Source: an uncultured Sphingomonas sp.
GTDB lineage: Bacteria; Pseudomonadota; Alphaproteobacteria; Sphingomonadales; Sphingomonadaceae
Assembly (NCBI GenBank): GCA_913774925.1
Contig: CAJYKB010000017.1
Coordinates: 1-55,217, forward strand
Reading direction: 5' to 3'
Length of the DNA stretch: 55,217 bases
In this document: piece after piece, positions 34,498-43,497 of the stretch
Numbering within the stretch: the stretch's first letter is position 1
Layout of the letters: each line of letters begins with the position of its first letter
Position numbers and translations under genes: made by a program
Notes under the pieces: generated by a model
Seen by the model: the letters and a program-made list of their open reading frames with translations, nothing else
Told to the model about the DNA's origin: nothing
Database searches by the model: none

Positions 34498-37122
34498 TCA
34501 GCGGAACCGGGCGGTGGCCTGGATGCCGAGGACGCGCGGCGCGGCCGTCTGCACGAAGTTCGGGCGGATCAGCTGGCCGTTGTAGCGCTGCGACAGCTGG
34601 GTCGCGCTCGCCTGTCCGTTGGTCAGCGCGGTCAGCCCCAGCGTGTTGAACACGTTGTTGGCGAAGAGATAGACGCCCCAGCGTCCGCCGTCCTTCTCCA
34701 GCCCCATGCGCAGGCCGACCGTGGCGAACCCCGGCAGCGTGTAGAGCGCCGCGCCGCCCGGCGTCCCCGCCGGCCCGTTGGGATAGGCCGCGGCGTAGCG
34801 CGGCAGGTCGTAGGTGGTCAGCGACTTGCTGCGATAGGCCAGATCGGCGTGGTAGATCGCCTCCAGATCGCCCGGCAGCGGCACGCTGTAATCGGCCGAG
34901 CCCTGGATCGTCCATTTCGGCGAATAGGGGATCGTATCGCCCTTGCGACCCGCTGCAACCGTGGCGCACCCCGTGGTGCCCGGCACGAACGGGATCGGGC
35001 ATTGCGTGATCCCGGCGGGCAGCCCCTGATCGCCGCGCAGCTTCGCATCGATATAGCTGCCCGACAGGCGGAACGACAGGCGGTCGACCGGGTAGAAGGA
35101 CGTATCCAGCTCGATACCCTGGATGCGCGCCGCGCTGGAGCTGTTGGTGATGAAGCCGAAGGCGTTGTTGAAGCTGGCCGAGATCTGCATCCCGTCCCAG
35201 TCCATGCGGAACGCGTCGAGATTGACGATCACCTTGCGATCCAGCCAGCTGGTCTTCACGCCCGCCTCGTAACTCCAGACCGAGTCCGATTCGTACGTCG
35301 TGGCGTAGCTGGGCAGCCCCAGCGCCTGGTTCACACCGCCCGGGCGATAGCCCTGCGCCGCGGTCGCATAGAACATCACGTCGCGATTGACCGTGTAGTC
35401 GACGCCGAACTTCAGCAGCGATCCCTTCTCGTCCCCGCCCGAGGTCAGCGGCGCCTGCCGCCGGTTGCCCGCGATATAGCTCGGCACCACCACCGCGGAG
35501 GTCGTGCGCTTCTTGTATTTGAAGTAGCGCGCGCCGCCGGTGGCGCTCAGCCGGTCGGTGATGTCCCACGTCAGCTCGGCAAAGCCGGCGAACTGCTCCA
35601 GCCGGTCGTCGATCGTGCGGTCGAGGCCGGTGGTATTGACCCCGACGATCAGCGCGCTGCCGTTCGCGAAACCATTAGGATAGTTCTGGAACCCCGTGAC
35701 CGGATCGGCGCGCTCCAGGATCGAACGGGTCAGGTTCTTGCGATAGCTGTGATAGACGCCGACCGTCCATTTCAGCGCATTGGCGTCGTCCGCCAGCCGC
35801 ACTTCCTCGGTCGTAGTTTCGTTGGTCTGCGGCTGATAGGTCGATTGGTTGCCGTAGCTGTTGACCAGCGCCTGATAGCCCGCGCCGTCGCAGGTCGTGC
35901 GCTGGACGTAACCGGCGACGCAATCCTCCTGGAAGCGCGCATAGCCGGGGATCGCGGTGCCCGCGCCGGTATAGGCCGGAACCAGCCCGCGCGTGTCGTT
36001 GACCGTCTGATAGCGCGAGAAGAAGTTGGTATAGTCGAAGCTGTATTCCAGCGACCGCTTCGAATACGACCCCGTTGCGGTCAGCGTGGCGAAGCCGAAG
36101 TCCCAGTTCAGCGTCGCGCCGAACAGCTTCAGCTCGTCGGTCTGCGGCTGGCGGATCAGCACCTGCTGGTCGTAGCGGCGGCCGGTCAACTGGTAGTTCG
36201 TATAATTCCAGTCGCTACGCGCGCCGGTGCGCTTCTGATAGACCCCCAGCAGGTCGAGCGTGATGGCGTCGATCAGCTTGATGCGCACGGTCGCGCGACC
36301 GCCGAAGCTCTCCGCGTCATTGATGTTCTTCACGCCGAGCAGGCTGTTGTCGATGAAACCGGGCTGCTTTTCATAGAAGCCGACGACGCGCGCCGCCGCC
36401 GCACCGTCGATGATCGGCAGGTTGACCATGCCGTTCATCTGATAGCCGAACGCGCCGCCGCTTCCGTCGATGCTGCTGGTCTGCGCATCGACCGCGCCTT
36501 CGTAGCGGTCGAGCTTGGGCTTGGCGAAGATGACGCGGATCGTGCCGCCCATCGAGCTGGCGCCGTACAGCGTCCCCTGCGGACCGCGCAGCACCTCGGC
36601 GCGCTCGACGTCGAACAGGCGCAGGCCCGGCAGCGTCGCGCCGGCGTCGTTGGACACGCCGCCCGTGCCGCTCAGCGGCACTTCGTCGTAATACAGACCG
36701 ACCAGCGGCTCGCCGTTCGCATACAGGTTGCGGATGATGACGCGGCTGCCGCCGTTGGCGCCCTCGTTGACGACCAGGCTGGGGGCGACACGGCCCAGCG
36801 CGTTGGAATCGGTGATGTTCTGACGCACCAGCGAATCCGCGGTGACGGCCGAGATCGAGATCGGCGTCTGCTGGATGCTGGTCGAACGCTTCAGCGCGGT
36901 GACGACGATGTCGCCCTGCTGCGTTACCTCCGACTGCGGCGTCGCGCTGCCGTCGGTGGTGGGCGGCGCCTCGGTGGTGGGGGTGCTGCCGGTGCCGCCC
37001 TCCTGCGTGCCGATCGGCGGCGCGGGGACGGTCTGCGCGTGAAGCGCCGTCGTCGCGGCGAGCAACGATACGCCCAGCAGGATGCGCGACCGACGGACCA
37101 GTGACGAAACACGATGATTCAT
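34498..37122 (-). CDS. TonB-dependent receptor 1
   Basis: Outer membrane receptor of 874 residues. Signal peptide (RILLGVSLLAATTALHA) is followed by a low-complexity PPIGT...TTEAPPTTDG segment, then a TonB box GDIVVTA. The plug domain has QTPISISAVTADSL, NEGANGGSRVIIRNLY and QGTLYGASSMGGTIRV. The barrel has NVFNTLG and ends in an aromatic residue (TARFR, F penultimate), as usual. Substrate is unknown. It precedes amidohydrolase B by 23 bases. The ATG at 37122 is preceded by GGGGG. It has about 210 more residues than receptor 2. Confidence 0.93.
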   Translation of the reverse strand: MNHRVSSLVRRSRILLGVSLLAATTALHAQTVPAPPIGTQEGGTGSTPTTEAPPTTDGSATPQSEVTQQGDIVVTALKRSTSIQQTPISISAVTADSLVRQNITDSNALGRVAPSLVVNEGANGGSRVIIRNLYANGEPLVGLYYDEVPLSGTGGVSNDAGATLPGLRLFDVERAEVLRGPQGTLYGASSMGGTIRVIFAKPKLDRYEGAVDAQTSSIDGSGGAFGYQMNGMVNLPIIDGAAAARVVGFYEKQPGFIDNSLLGVKNINDAESFGGRATVRIKLIDAITLDLLGVYQKRTGARSDWNYTNYQLTGRRYDQQVLIRQPQTDELKLFGATLNWDFGFATLTATGSYSKRSLEYSFDYTNFFSRYQTVNDTRGLVPAYTGAGTAIPGYARFQEDCVAGYVQRTTCDGAGYQALVNSYGNQSTYQPQTNETTTEEVRLADDANALKWTVGVYHSYRKNLTRSILERADPVTGFQNYPNGFANGSALIVGVNTTGLDRTIDDRLEQFAGFAELTWDITDRLSATGGARYFKYKKRTTSAVVVPSYIAGNRRQAPLTSGGDEKGSLLKFGVDYTVNRDVMFYATAAQGYRPGGVNQALGLPSYATTYESDSVWSYEAGVKTSWLDRKVIVNLDAFRMDWDGMQISASFNNAFGFITNSSSAARIQGIELDTSFYPVDRLSFRLSGSYIDAKLRGDQGLPAGITQCPIPFVPGTTGCATVAAGRKGDTIPYSPKWTIQGSADYSVPLPGDLEAIYHADLAYRSKSLTTYDLPRYAAAYPNGPAGTPGGAALYTLPGFATVGLRMGLEKDGGRWGVYLFANNVFNTLGLTALTNGQASATQLSQRYNGQLIRPNFVQTAAPRVLGIQATARFR

Positions 37123-37221
37123 ATGATGTGCCCCCTTTTTCACGGGGACGCATCCCCGGACGATTCCCTCACCCGCCGTCGCAAATTTTCCACTGCGTTC
37201 GGCGATCGTAGCGTTCACCTG

Positions 37222-37237
37222 CACCTGTTCGCAGGTG
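37222..37237. other. Stable hairpin in the receptor 1 upstream region
   Basis: CACCTG-TTCG-CAGGTG is a perfect 6-bp stem (as read on the + strand) with a TTCG loop. It is in the 239-base spacer between receptor 1's start and receptor 2's stop, 100 bases before receptor 1's start. A second short hairpin, GGGGA-CGCA-TCCCC, is at 37144-37157. They may shape the 5' leader or end the receptor 2 transcript. Nothing else recognisable is in this spacer. Confidence 0.4.
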
Positions 37238-37361
37238 GGATGAGAAACCCTCCGTCACGAAATCGCAACACCAATTTCACTCGAGCTTCATGACGTTAGG
37301 GGTCTGTTTGCACCACGCGGAAGCATGGGCTTGGCGCAAACGGATTGCCGGACGATCGGAC

Positions 37362-39362
37362 TCACGATCCTCCTATTGCCAGCCCGATTCTCATCGTGCG
37401 GCCCGGCGCGGGGAGACCCAGCTGCGGCATGATCAGCGCGTCGGCGATATTGTCGGCGCGCACGAACAGCTCGACCCCGCGCTGCGCCACCGCGACGCGC
37501 TGACCGAGGCGCAGGTTGACCGCGGTCGACCGCGGCAGAGCGACCAACACGCCGTTCACGTCGGCCGAATAGGCGCGCCCGGTATATTGCGCCTCCACCA
37601 GCGCGTTGAACCCGGCGGCGGTGTAGCCGCCGTAGGCGCGCGACAGGACGGCGGGCCGCTCGGCCAGCCGGTTGAGCGTGCCTGGCGCGCCCCCCTTGCG
37701 CCGCACCCGGGTGAAGGTGGCGTTGCCGCCCAGCGACCAACCCGGCGCGGGCCGCCACTCGCCGCCCGCCTCGATGCCTTTCACGGTCGAGCCCTTGAGG
37801 TTGATGCGCTGGCGCAGCCGGCCGACGTTGCGCTGGTCGATCGTGCCGTCCAGATCCTGACCGAAGCCGACCACGAACAGCTCGGCATCGCGTCCGCGCC
37901 ATTCCGCCGCGATCTCCGCGCTTACGATCCGTTCCGGCTTCAGGTCGGGGTTGAGCAGGAAGCGGTTGAGCGCCTGCCCGAACAATTCGCGCATCGTGGG
38001 CGCCCGAATCTTGCGCCCGACCGCCGCGCGCAGTCGCCAGCCCGAAGGCATCTCCCACGCCAGCGAGGTGCGCCCGGTCCAACCGCCGACCGCCGGGAGC
38101 GCGGGCTTGTCGCCGGTATCCAGATAGTCGACGCGGTCGTAGCCGCCCCCGGCCTCCGCGGTCAGCCGCGGCGTCAGCATCACCGCGACGTCGCCGCCGA
38201 GCGCCCAGTTGCGCTGGCGATAGCGCAGATAGCCGGGAAGGACCGCCGGCAGCGCCCCGCCGGTGAACGCGATGTCGCGCTGGTCATGGACGGAATCGAG
38301 CACATTGGTCGACACGGTCATGCGAACCGCCTCGCCCACGGCATGCGTGAGCAGCGCGCGTGCGCCCCATGTCCGGTCGCGCCCCGCCTCCTGCGCATCG
38401 CGGCGGTCGTAGGAGGCGCTGGTATAGCTGTCGATCACCTGGTCGAAGCGCTGGTGCCAGCCGACCAGCATCAGCGATGTGTCGGGCGTCAGCGCCAGCC
38501 CGGCATTGGCGGACATCAGCGTGTGGCGGACGGTGGGATAGCGCCAGAAGCGGGCGCCGCTGGCGCGGTCGCTTTCCGGCGCGATGCCCTTGCTCGCATC
38601 GACGTGGAAGGCGGTGAGCGACAGCGTGCGCCCGGCGCCCCCGGCCGCGAGGCGCGCGAAGACGCTCGCCAGATCGCGGTCGGTGTTGGTGCGCAGGTCG
38701 TCGCCCGGCTGCGCATACGGCAGGCGCGCCGCATGTGAGAGCGGCTCGCCGCGCCGGGCTGACGCGCTGCCGCCGACCGTCAGCGCGGTGTCGCCCGACA
38801 GCAGCGGCGCGATCCCCTGCACCTCGCGCAGCCGCCCCGATCCGATCAGCCCGCGCGCGACGACGCCATCGGGCTCGCGCGGCGAGAAGCCGACCGCGCC
38901 CAGCGCATTGACGCCGTAGAGCGGGGCGAGCGGCGCCACCGCCACGCGTGCGCTGCCGACCAGCGCGGCGGGCAGCAGGCTGAGGTCGAGCCGGTTGTCC
39001 CACGGCACGTTGATCGCCGCACCGTCGTAGAAGACCGCGACCTGCCGCTCCGCCGCGCCGCGCAGCACGGCGATCGCCTCGCCGCGCGAATTGACCGGCA
39101 CCGCGAGCGACGGCAGCCGCCGTACGATCTCATCCACGCTGTTCGCCGCGATGGCGTCGATCGCACGCGCGTCGAGGACATGGCGCGTTTCGAACGGGGT
39201 GGTGAGCGTGCCACCCTGCCCCTGCACGACGATGTCGGTGGTGGGATCCGCGGGCGCGTCGACGGATGCTTCCGCCGCCGCCCCCGACGCGATCAGCGCG
39301 ACGGCGAGCGCGGACACGCCCGCCACCGCCCGGTCAGTTCGTTTCCGCACCGACGGCCTCAT
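37362..39362 (-). CDS. TonB-dependent receptor 2 (small)
   Basis: Outer membrane receptor of 666 residues, short for the family. Signal peptide (AGVSALAVALIASGAAAEA) and TonB box TDIVVQG are present. The plug motifs are modified: VDEIVRRLPSLAVPVNSRGEAIAVLRGAAERQ and VAPLAPLYGVNALGAVGFSPRE. The barrel has RKIRAPTMRELFG and ends GLAIGGS without the usual terminal aromatic, so the last strand is atypical. The ATG at 39362 lies inside the 3' end of the beta-propeller gene (29-base overlap), so the two are co-translated. Substrate unknown. Confidence 0.9.
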   Translation of the reverse strand: MRPSVRKRTDRAVAGVSALAVALIASGAAAEASVDAPADPTTDIVVQGQGGTLTTPFETRHVLDARAIDAIAANSVDEIVRRLPSLAVPVNSRGEAIAVLRGAAERQVAVFYDGAAINVPWDNRLDLSLLPAALVGSARVAVAPLAPLYGVNALGAVGFSPREPDGVVARGLIGSGRLREVQGIAPLLSGDTALTVGGSASARRGEPLSHAARLPYAQPGDDLRTNTDRDLASVFARLAAGGAGRTLSLTAFHVDASKGIAPESDRASGARFWRYPTVRHTLMSANAGLALTPDTSLMLVGWHQRFDQVIDSYTSASYDRRDAQEAGRDRTWGARALLTHAVGEAVRMTVSTNVLDSVHDQRDIAFTGGALPAVLPGYLRYRQRNWALGGDVAVMLTPRLTAEAGGGYDRVDYLDTGDKPALPAVGGWTGRTSLAWEMPSGWRLRAAVGRKIRAPTMRELFGQALNRFLLNPDLKPERIVSAEIAAEWRGRDAELFVVGFGQDLDGTIDQRNVGRLRQRINLKGSTVKGIEAGGEWRPAPGWSLGGNATFTRVRRKGGAPGTLNRLAERPAVLSRAYGGYTAAGFNALVEAQYTGRAYSADVNGVLVALPRSTAVNLRLGQRVAVAQRGVELFVRADNIADALIMPQLGLPAPGRTMRIGLAIGGS

Positions 39363-42300
39363 ATTCCGGTTCTGCCGACGCCAGCTGCGCGGCGCGATCC
39401 GTCGCCAGCTGCGCCGCCGCCGCGAGCGTGACGGGGGCGAGCTTCTGCCGCTTGAGCATGGCGTTGAGCGCGACGACATCCTCCTGCTTGATGCGGTTCC
39501 ACTGCCCCAGCTGCGTGTCGGCGACGGTCTTCAGCTTCGCGAATTCCTCGCGATGCTGCTGCGCGGGCGCGGTATCGCCCTGCGCGACGGTGGTCGCCAG
39601 CGACGCCAGCATGTTGTTGAGGCGGATCGGATAGTTGAGCGGATCCTGCGAGGCGACGTTCTTCACCTGGATCAGCACATCTTCGACCGCGACCGCCTTG
39701 GCCTCGACCGCATCGGCGGCGGCGATAACCTGCGGATCGCGCGAGGCGGTGCGCGCCTCGCCCAGCTGGCGGTGGAGCGCACGCAACTCCAGCACCGCGG
39801 TGTTGACCAGCGCCAGCTCGCGGTTGATCGCCGCGACCAGGTCATATTGCTGCTGCAACTCGGCCTGAGTCACCGACAGATTGGGATTGGGCAGCACGCG
39901 GATGGTTTGCGTCTGCGTCCTCCCGTCGACGGTCAGCCGCGCGGTGTAGGTGCCGGGCACGACGGTCGGCCCGCCGCGCATCGCATGCCACACCGAGGCC
40001 TTGGGCACCGCCACCGCGGCCTCCTCGCGGAAGTCCCAGACGAAGCGGTTGATGCCGGCGTGACGCGTCAGCCCGGCGGGCTTGCGGCTGCGCGCGCCCT
40101 CCTCCTCTTCCTCGTCGTCGGGCACCGCCTGGTTGGGCGAGGGATAGGTGCGGATGACGCGGCCCGATGCGTCGAGGATCTCCAGCTTCATGCGATCGTC
40201 GGGCTTCCTGCGCGCGACCGCGGGGGTGACGACCGCCTTGGCCGCGGAGGGTGCCTGTTGCGGCGCGGGGTCGATGCCCTTGGCGGCGGCCGGCTCCGCC
40301 TTCGCCTCTGCCTCGCCCTCCTTCAGATAGTAATAGAGGATCACGCCCTGCGGCGGGTTGGCCGCGGTCGGGCCACCCATCGAGGTGCCGCGCCCCTCGT
40401 AGAGGATGCGCATCGTGTCGCGCGGCGCGAACAGATGGAACGGCTTTCGCGCCACCTCCGGCGTCCACTGCCGCACCGCGCTGAGGTCGTCGAGCACCCA
40501 GAAGGAGCGCCCGTGCGTCGCCACCGCCAGATCGCCCGCACCCGCCACCGCCAGGTCGTGAACCGGACTGCGCGGCAGCGCCATCTGGAACGGCTCCCAA
40601 TGCGCGCCGCTGTCGAAGGAGACGAACACGCCGTTCTCGGTCCCGGCGTAGAGCAGGCCGGCCCGTGCCGGATCGGCACGGATGACGTGCAGATAGGCGT
40701 CCGCCGGCAGCCCGGCAGTGATCGACGTCCACGTCTTTCCATAATCGTCGGTGCGAAAGCCATAGGGCGCGAAGTCGTCCAGCCGGTGGCGGTCCGCCAC
40801 GACGTACATCGTGCCGGGCTTGCGCGGGTCGGGCTCGACCATGTTGACGGTCGCCCATTCCGGCATCGCCTTGGGCGTTACATTCTGCCAGCTGCCGCCA
40901 CCGTCGCGGGTCAGGTGCACGAGACCATCGTCGGTGCCGACCCACAGCAGGTCCTTCTGCACCGGCGATTCATTCACCGAGAAGATGGTGTTGTAATATT
41001 CGACCCCGGTATTGTCCTTGGTCAGCGGGCCGCCCGACGATCCCTGCTTCGACTTGTCGTTGCGCGTCAGGTCGGGCGAGATCCGCTTCCAGCTCTTGCC
41101 CTCGTCGGTCGTCTTCCACAGCACTTCGGTGGCATTGTAGAGGACGTTGGGGTCGTGCGGCGAGTAGAGAAGCGGCTCGGTCCATTGCGGGCGATGCTCC
41201 AGATCCTTCGCCGCCCAGCCCATCGCCTCGCGCGGGAACGGGCCGATCGCATAGAGCTGCCCGGTCTTGTGGTCGTAGCGTGTGACCTGATTGCCGTAGC
41301 TGTTGGCGATCACGACGTCGGGGTTCTTCGGATCCGCGACGACATAGCCGCTCTCGCCCCCGCCGACCGCCCAGAAGCTTTCCTGCCCGATCGGCCCGCG
41401 CGTGTTGCCGCTGGCGATCGAGACGGTCGTATTGTCCTGCTGCGCGCCGTAGATGCGGTACGGCACCTGCTTGTCGACAGAGATGTGGTAGAATTGCGCG
41501 GTCGCCTGATTGCCGCCCGTCGTCCATGACGCACCGCCGTTGACCGAGACGTTGGCGGCACCGTCGTTGCCCTCCACCATGCGGTCGGTGTTGGTCGGGT
41601 TGATCCACAGCGCGTGATTGTCGCCGTGGAAGGTCGGCATCGTCTTGAACGTCTTGCCCGCGTCGGTCGACTTGTAGGCGCCGGTGTTCAGGACATAGAC
41701 CTTGTCCGCATCCTTCGGGTCCGCGATGACATGGGTATAGTACCAGGCGCGCTGGCGGAAATCGCCGCGGTCGCTGATCCGCTGCCACGAGGCGCCGCCG
41801 TCGTCGGTGCGGAACAGCCCGCCCTCCTTCGCCTCGATCAGCGCATAGACGCGCTTCGGGTTCGGCGTCGGCGCCACGCCGATGCGGCCCAGGATGCCTT
41901 CGGGCAGGCCGTTGCCGGTCTGCTTCTGCCACGTCTCACCGCCGTCGGTGGAGCGATAAAGTCCGCTGCCGGGCCCGCCGCTCTCCATGATCCACGGCTT
42001 GCGATGCGCCTGCCACATGCCGGCCCACAACACGTTGGGGTTGCCCGGGTCCATCTGCACGTCGATCGCGCCGGTCTTCTCGTCGACGAACAGCACGCGC
42101 TGCCACGTCGTGCCGCCGTCGCGCGTGCGGAACACGCCGCGTTCGGGATTGTCGCCGAACGGATGCCCCAGCGCCGCGACGAAGACCGTGTTGGGGTCGG
42201 TCGGGTGCACCACCATCCGCCCGATCGCCATCGTGTCGCGCAGCCCGGCGAAGGTCCACGTCTTGCCCTCGTCGGTCGATTTGTAGACGCCGTTGCCGGT

Positions 42301-42714
42301 GATGACGTTGCCGCGGATATTGGCCTCGCCCGTGCCGACGTAGATCGTCTTCGGATCGGACGGCGCCACCGCCATCGCACCGATCGAGGGCGACGCCTCC
42401 GGCAGCTTGTCCCACAGCGGTTTCCAGCTGTTGCCGCCGTCGTCGGTACGCCACACGCCGCCGCCCGACGCGCCCATGTAATAGGTGTCCGGCTTCTGCA
42501 CGACGCCCGCCACCGCGCTGACGCGCCCGCCGCGGAACGGCCCGATCAGGCGATATTGCATCCCCGAGAACCGGCTCGCCTCCGCCTTCTCCGCAGGCTT
42601 CGCGGTCGCGCGCGACTTGGCGGCGGGGGCGGCCCATGCGGCGGGGGCGAAGCCCTGCCCGGTGAGCAGCGTGCCGGCCAGCAGGATGGCGATCGTCGTG
42701 CGCGTCATCATCAT
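39334..42714 (-). CDS. Exported Asp-box beta-propeller protein (sortilin/VPS10-like)
   Basis: Protein of 1126 residues with a signal peptide (TTIAILLAGTLLTGQGFA). About eleven Asp-box (BNR) repeats are visible, for example TDDGGNSWKP, STDEGKTWTF, TRDGGTTWQR, STDGGETWQK, TDDGGASWQR, STDAGKTFKT, TTDEGKSWKR, TRDGGGSWQN, TDDYGKTWTS and SFDSGAHWEP. The spacing suggests one or two propellers covering about residues 50-760. The last 350 residues have a beta-sandwich-like part (NRFVWDFREEAAV) and a helical tail. Annotation pipelines call such proteins glycosyl hydrolase or sortilin-like, but catalytic residues of sialidases are not evident. The position ahead of a receptor suggests a ligand-binding or processing role at the cell surface. 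Confidence 0.85.
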   Translation of the reverse strand: MMMTRTTIAILLAGTLLTGQGFAPAAWAAPAAKSRATAKPAEKAEASRFSGMQYRLIGPFRGGRVSAVAGVVQKPDTYYMGASGGGVWRTDDGGNSWKPLWDKLPEASPSIGAMAVAPSDPKTIYVGTGEANIRGNVITGNGVYKSTDEGKTWTFAGLRDTMAIGRMVVHPTDPNTVFVAALGHPFGDNPERGVFRTRDGGTTWQRVLFVDEKTGAIDVQMDPGNPNVLWAGMWQAHRKPWIMESGGPGSGLYRSTDGGETWQKQTGNGLPEGILGRIGVAPTPNPKRVYALIEAKEGGLFRTDDGGASWQRISDRGDFRQRAWYYTHVIADPKDADKVYVLNTGAYKSTDAGKTFKTMPTFHGDNHALWINPTNTDRMVEGNDGAANVSVNGGASWTTGGNQATAQFYHISVDKQVPYRIYGAQQDNTTVSIASGNTRGPIGQESFWAVGGGESGYVVADPKNPDVVIANSYGNQVTRYDHKTGQLYAIGPFPREAMGWAAKDLEHRPQWTEPLLYSPHDPNVLYNATEVLWKTTDEGKSWKRISPDLTRNDKSKQGSSGGPLTKDNTGVEYYNTIFSVNESPVQKDLLWVGTDDGLVHLTRDGGGSWQNVTPKAMPEWATVNMVEPDPRKPGTMYVVADRHRLDDFAPYGFRTDDYGKTWTSITAGLPADAYLHVIRADPARAGLLYAGTENGVFVSFDSGAHWEPFQMALPRSPVHDLAVAGAGDLAVATHGRSFWVLDDLSAVRQWTPEVARKPFHLFAPRDTMRILYEGRGTSMGGPTAANPPQGVILYYYLKEGEAEAKAEPAAAKGIDPAPQQAPSAAKAVVTPAVARRKPDDRMKLEILDASGRVIRTYPSPNQAVPDDEEEEEGARSRKPAGLTRHAGINRFVWDFREEAAVAVPKASVWHAMRGGPTVVPGTYTARLTVDGRTQTQTIRVLPNPNLSVTQAELQQQYDLVAAINRELALVNTAVLELRALHRQLGEARTASRDPQVIAAADAVEAKAVAVEDVLIQVKNVASQDPLNYPIRLNNMLASLATTVAQGDTAPAQQHREEFAKLKTVADTQLGQWNRIKQEDVVALNAMLKRQKLAPVTLAAAAQLATDRAAQLASAEPEYEAVGAETN

Positions 42715-42743
42715 TTCCCCTTTTCACGCAGCATGTTGAGCGA

Positions 42744-42784
42744 GTTGCAGCAACCGTCGTGCCATGCGTATGACGCACGTGCGA
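42744..42784. promoter_or_regulatory. Palindromes in the divergent Lrp/propeller promoter region
   Basis: The 98-base spacer holds three palindromes: GTTGC-A-GCAAC (42744-42754), TGCGT-ATG-ACGCA (42765-42777) and CGCACGTGCG (42774-42783). The last two overlap. They are good candidates for operators of the Lrp-like protein encoded alongside. Confidence 0.4.
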
Positions 42785-42812
42785 TCCCCAGCCTCAGCCG
42801 GAAAGTGCGACG

Positions 42813-43274
42813 ATGAAGGCCAAGCTCGATTCCTTCGACACGCGCATCCTCCAGATCCTGACGACGCAGGGGCGGATGACGTGGCGCGACCTGGCCGACG
42901 AGATCGGGCTGTCGCTGACCCCGACGCTTCGCCGCGTGCGCTGGCTGGAGAGCGAGGGCTATATCCTGGGCTATGGCGCGCGGCTGGACGAGGCGCGGCT
43001 GGGCGGCGCGCTGGAGGCGCTGGTGACGGTGACGCTGGAGCGGCAGTCGGAGGAGGCGCTGACGCTGTTCGAGGAATCGATCGGCGACGTGGCCGAGATC
43101 ACCGACTGCTATCAGGTGACCGGGCAGGACGATTACGTGCTGCGCGTCGTCGTGAGCGATCTGGCCCACTATCAGGCGACGATCATGGCGTTGTCGCGCA
43201 TTCCGATGCTGGCGCGGATCAATTCCAGCTTCGTGCTGAAGACCGTCATGCGCCGCACCACGCAGGTGCTGTAG
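42813..43274 (+). CDS. Lrp/AsnC-family transcriptional regulator
   Basis: Protein of 153 residues. N-terminal HTH: LDSFDTRILQILTTQGRMTWRDLADEIGLSLTPTLRRVRWLE, with the recognition helix LTPTLRRVRWLE. The C-terminal RAM/ACT-like domain is VTVTLERQSEEALTLFEESIGDVAEITDCYQVTGQDDYVLRV, where small effectors such as amino acids bind in this family. It is divergent from the propeller-receptor-hydrolase operon and probably controls it, a common layout for Lrp-type local regulators. It ends QVL, the usual length for Lrp paralogues. Confidence 0.92.
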   Translation: MKAKLDSFDTRILQILTTQGRMTWRDLADEIGLSLTPTLRRVRWLESEGYILGYGARLDEARLGGALEALVTVTLERQSEEALTLFEESIGDVAEITDCYQVTGQDDYVLRVVVSDLAHYQATIMALSRIPMLARINSSFVLKTVMRRTTQVL

Positions 43275-43497
43275 GCGCAGCCCTCTTCGCCCGTCATGCC
43301 GCCCTCCCCTCGCTTTCGTGGAGGCTAACGCGTGATCGCGGGGCGTGTCTTGCCAAAATCGCGCTCACGCCGGCGCCCTGACTGGAAGAAAGTCGCTCTT
43401 TTCGCGCGAAAATTGGTCGGATCGACGCGATAGGCCGCCGGCGGCGCGAACGTGGAGCGAGCGGCGGCCATTTACGAAATGTGAAGGTCGATACGCG
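43275..43497. other. 223-base spacer before the Tad-type genes
   Basis: Spacer between the Lrp gene and the first TadE-like gene. It contains a short A/T-rich stretch (GAAATGTGAAGG near 43478-43487) that supplies the ribosome binding site of the next gene. I see no clear promoter, repeat or small gene in the rest. Confidence 0.3.

Noticed and set aside
34849..37104. 751-residue + frame opposite TonB receptor 1
   Set aside because: Shadow of a confident receptor gene; no signal, domain or ribosome binding site.
39091..41529. 812-residue + frame opposite the propeller protein
   Set aside because: Repeats of Asp-box codons read backwards give long open Arg/Val/Leu frames; no domain.
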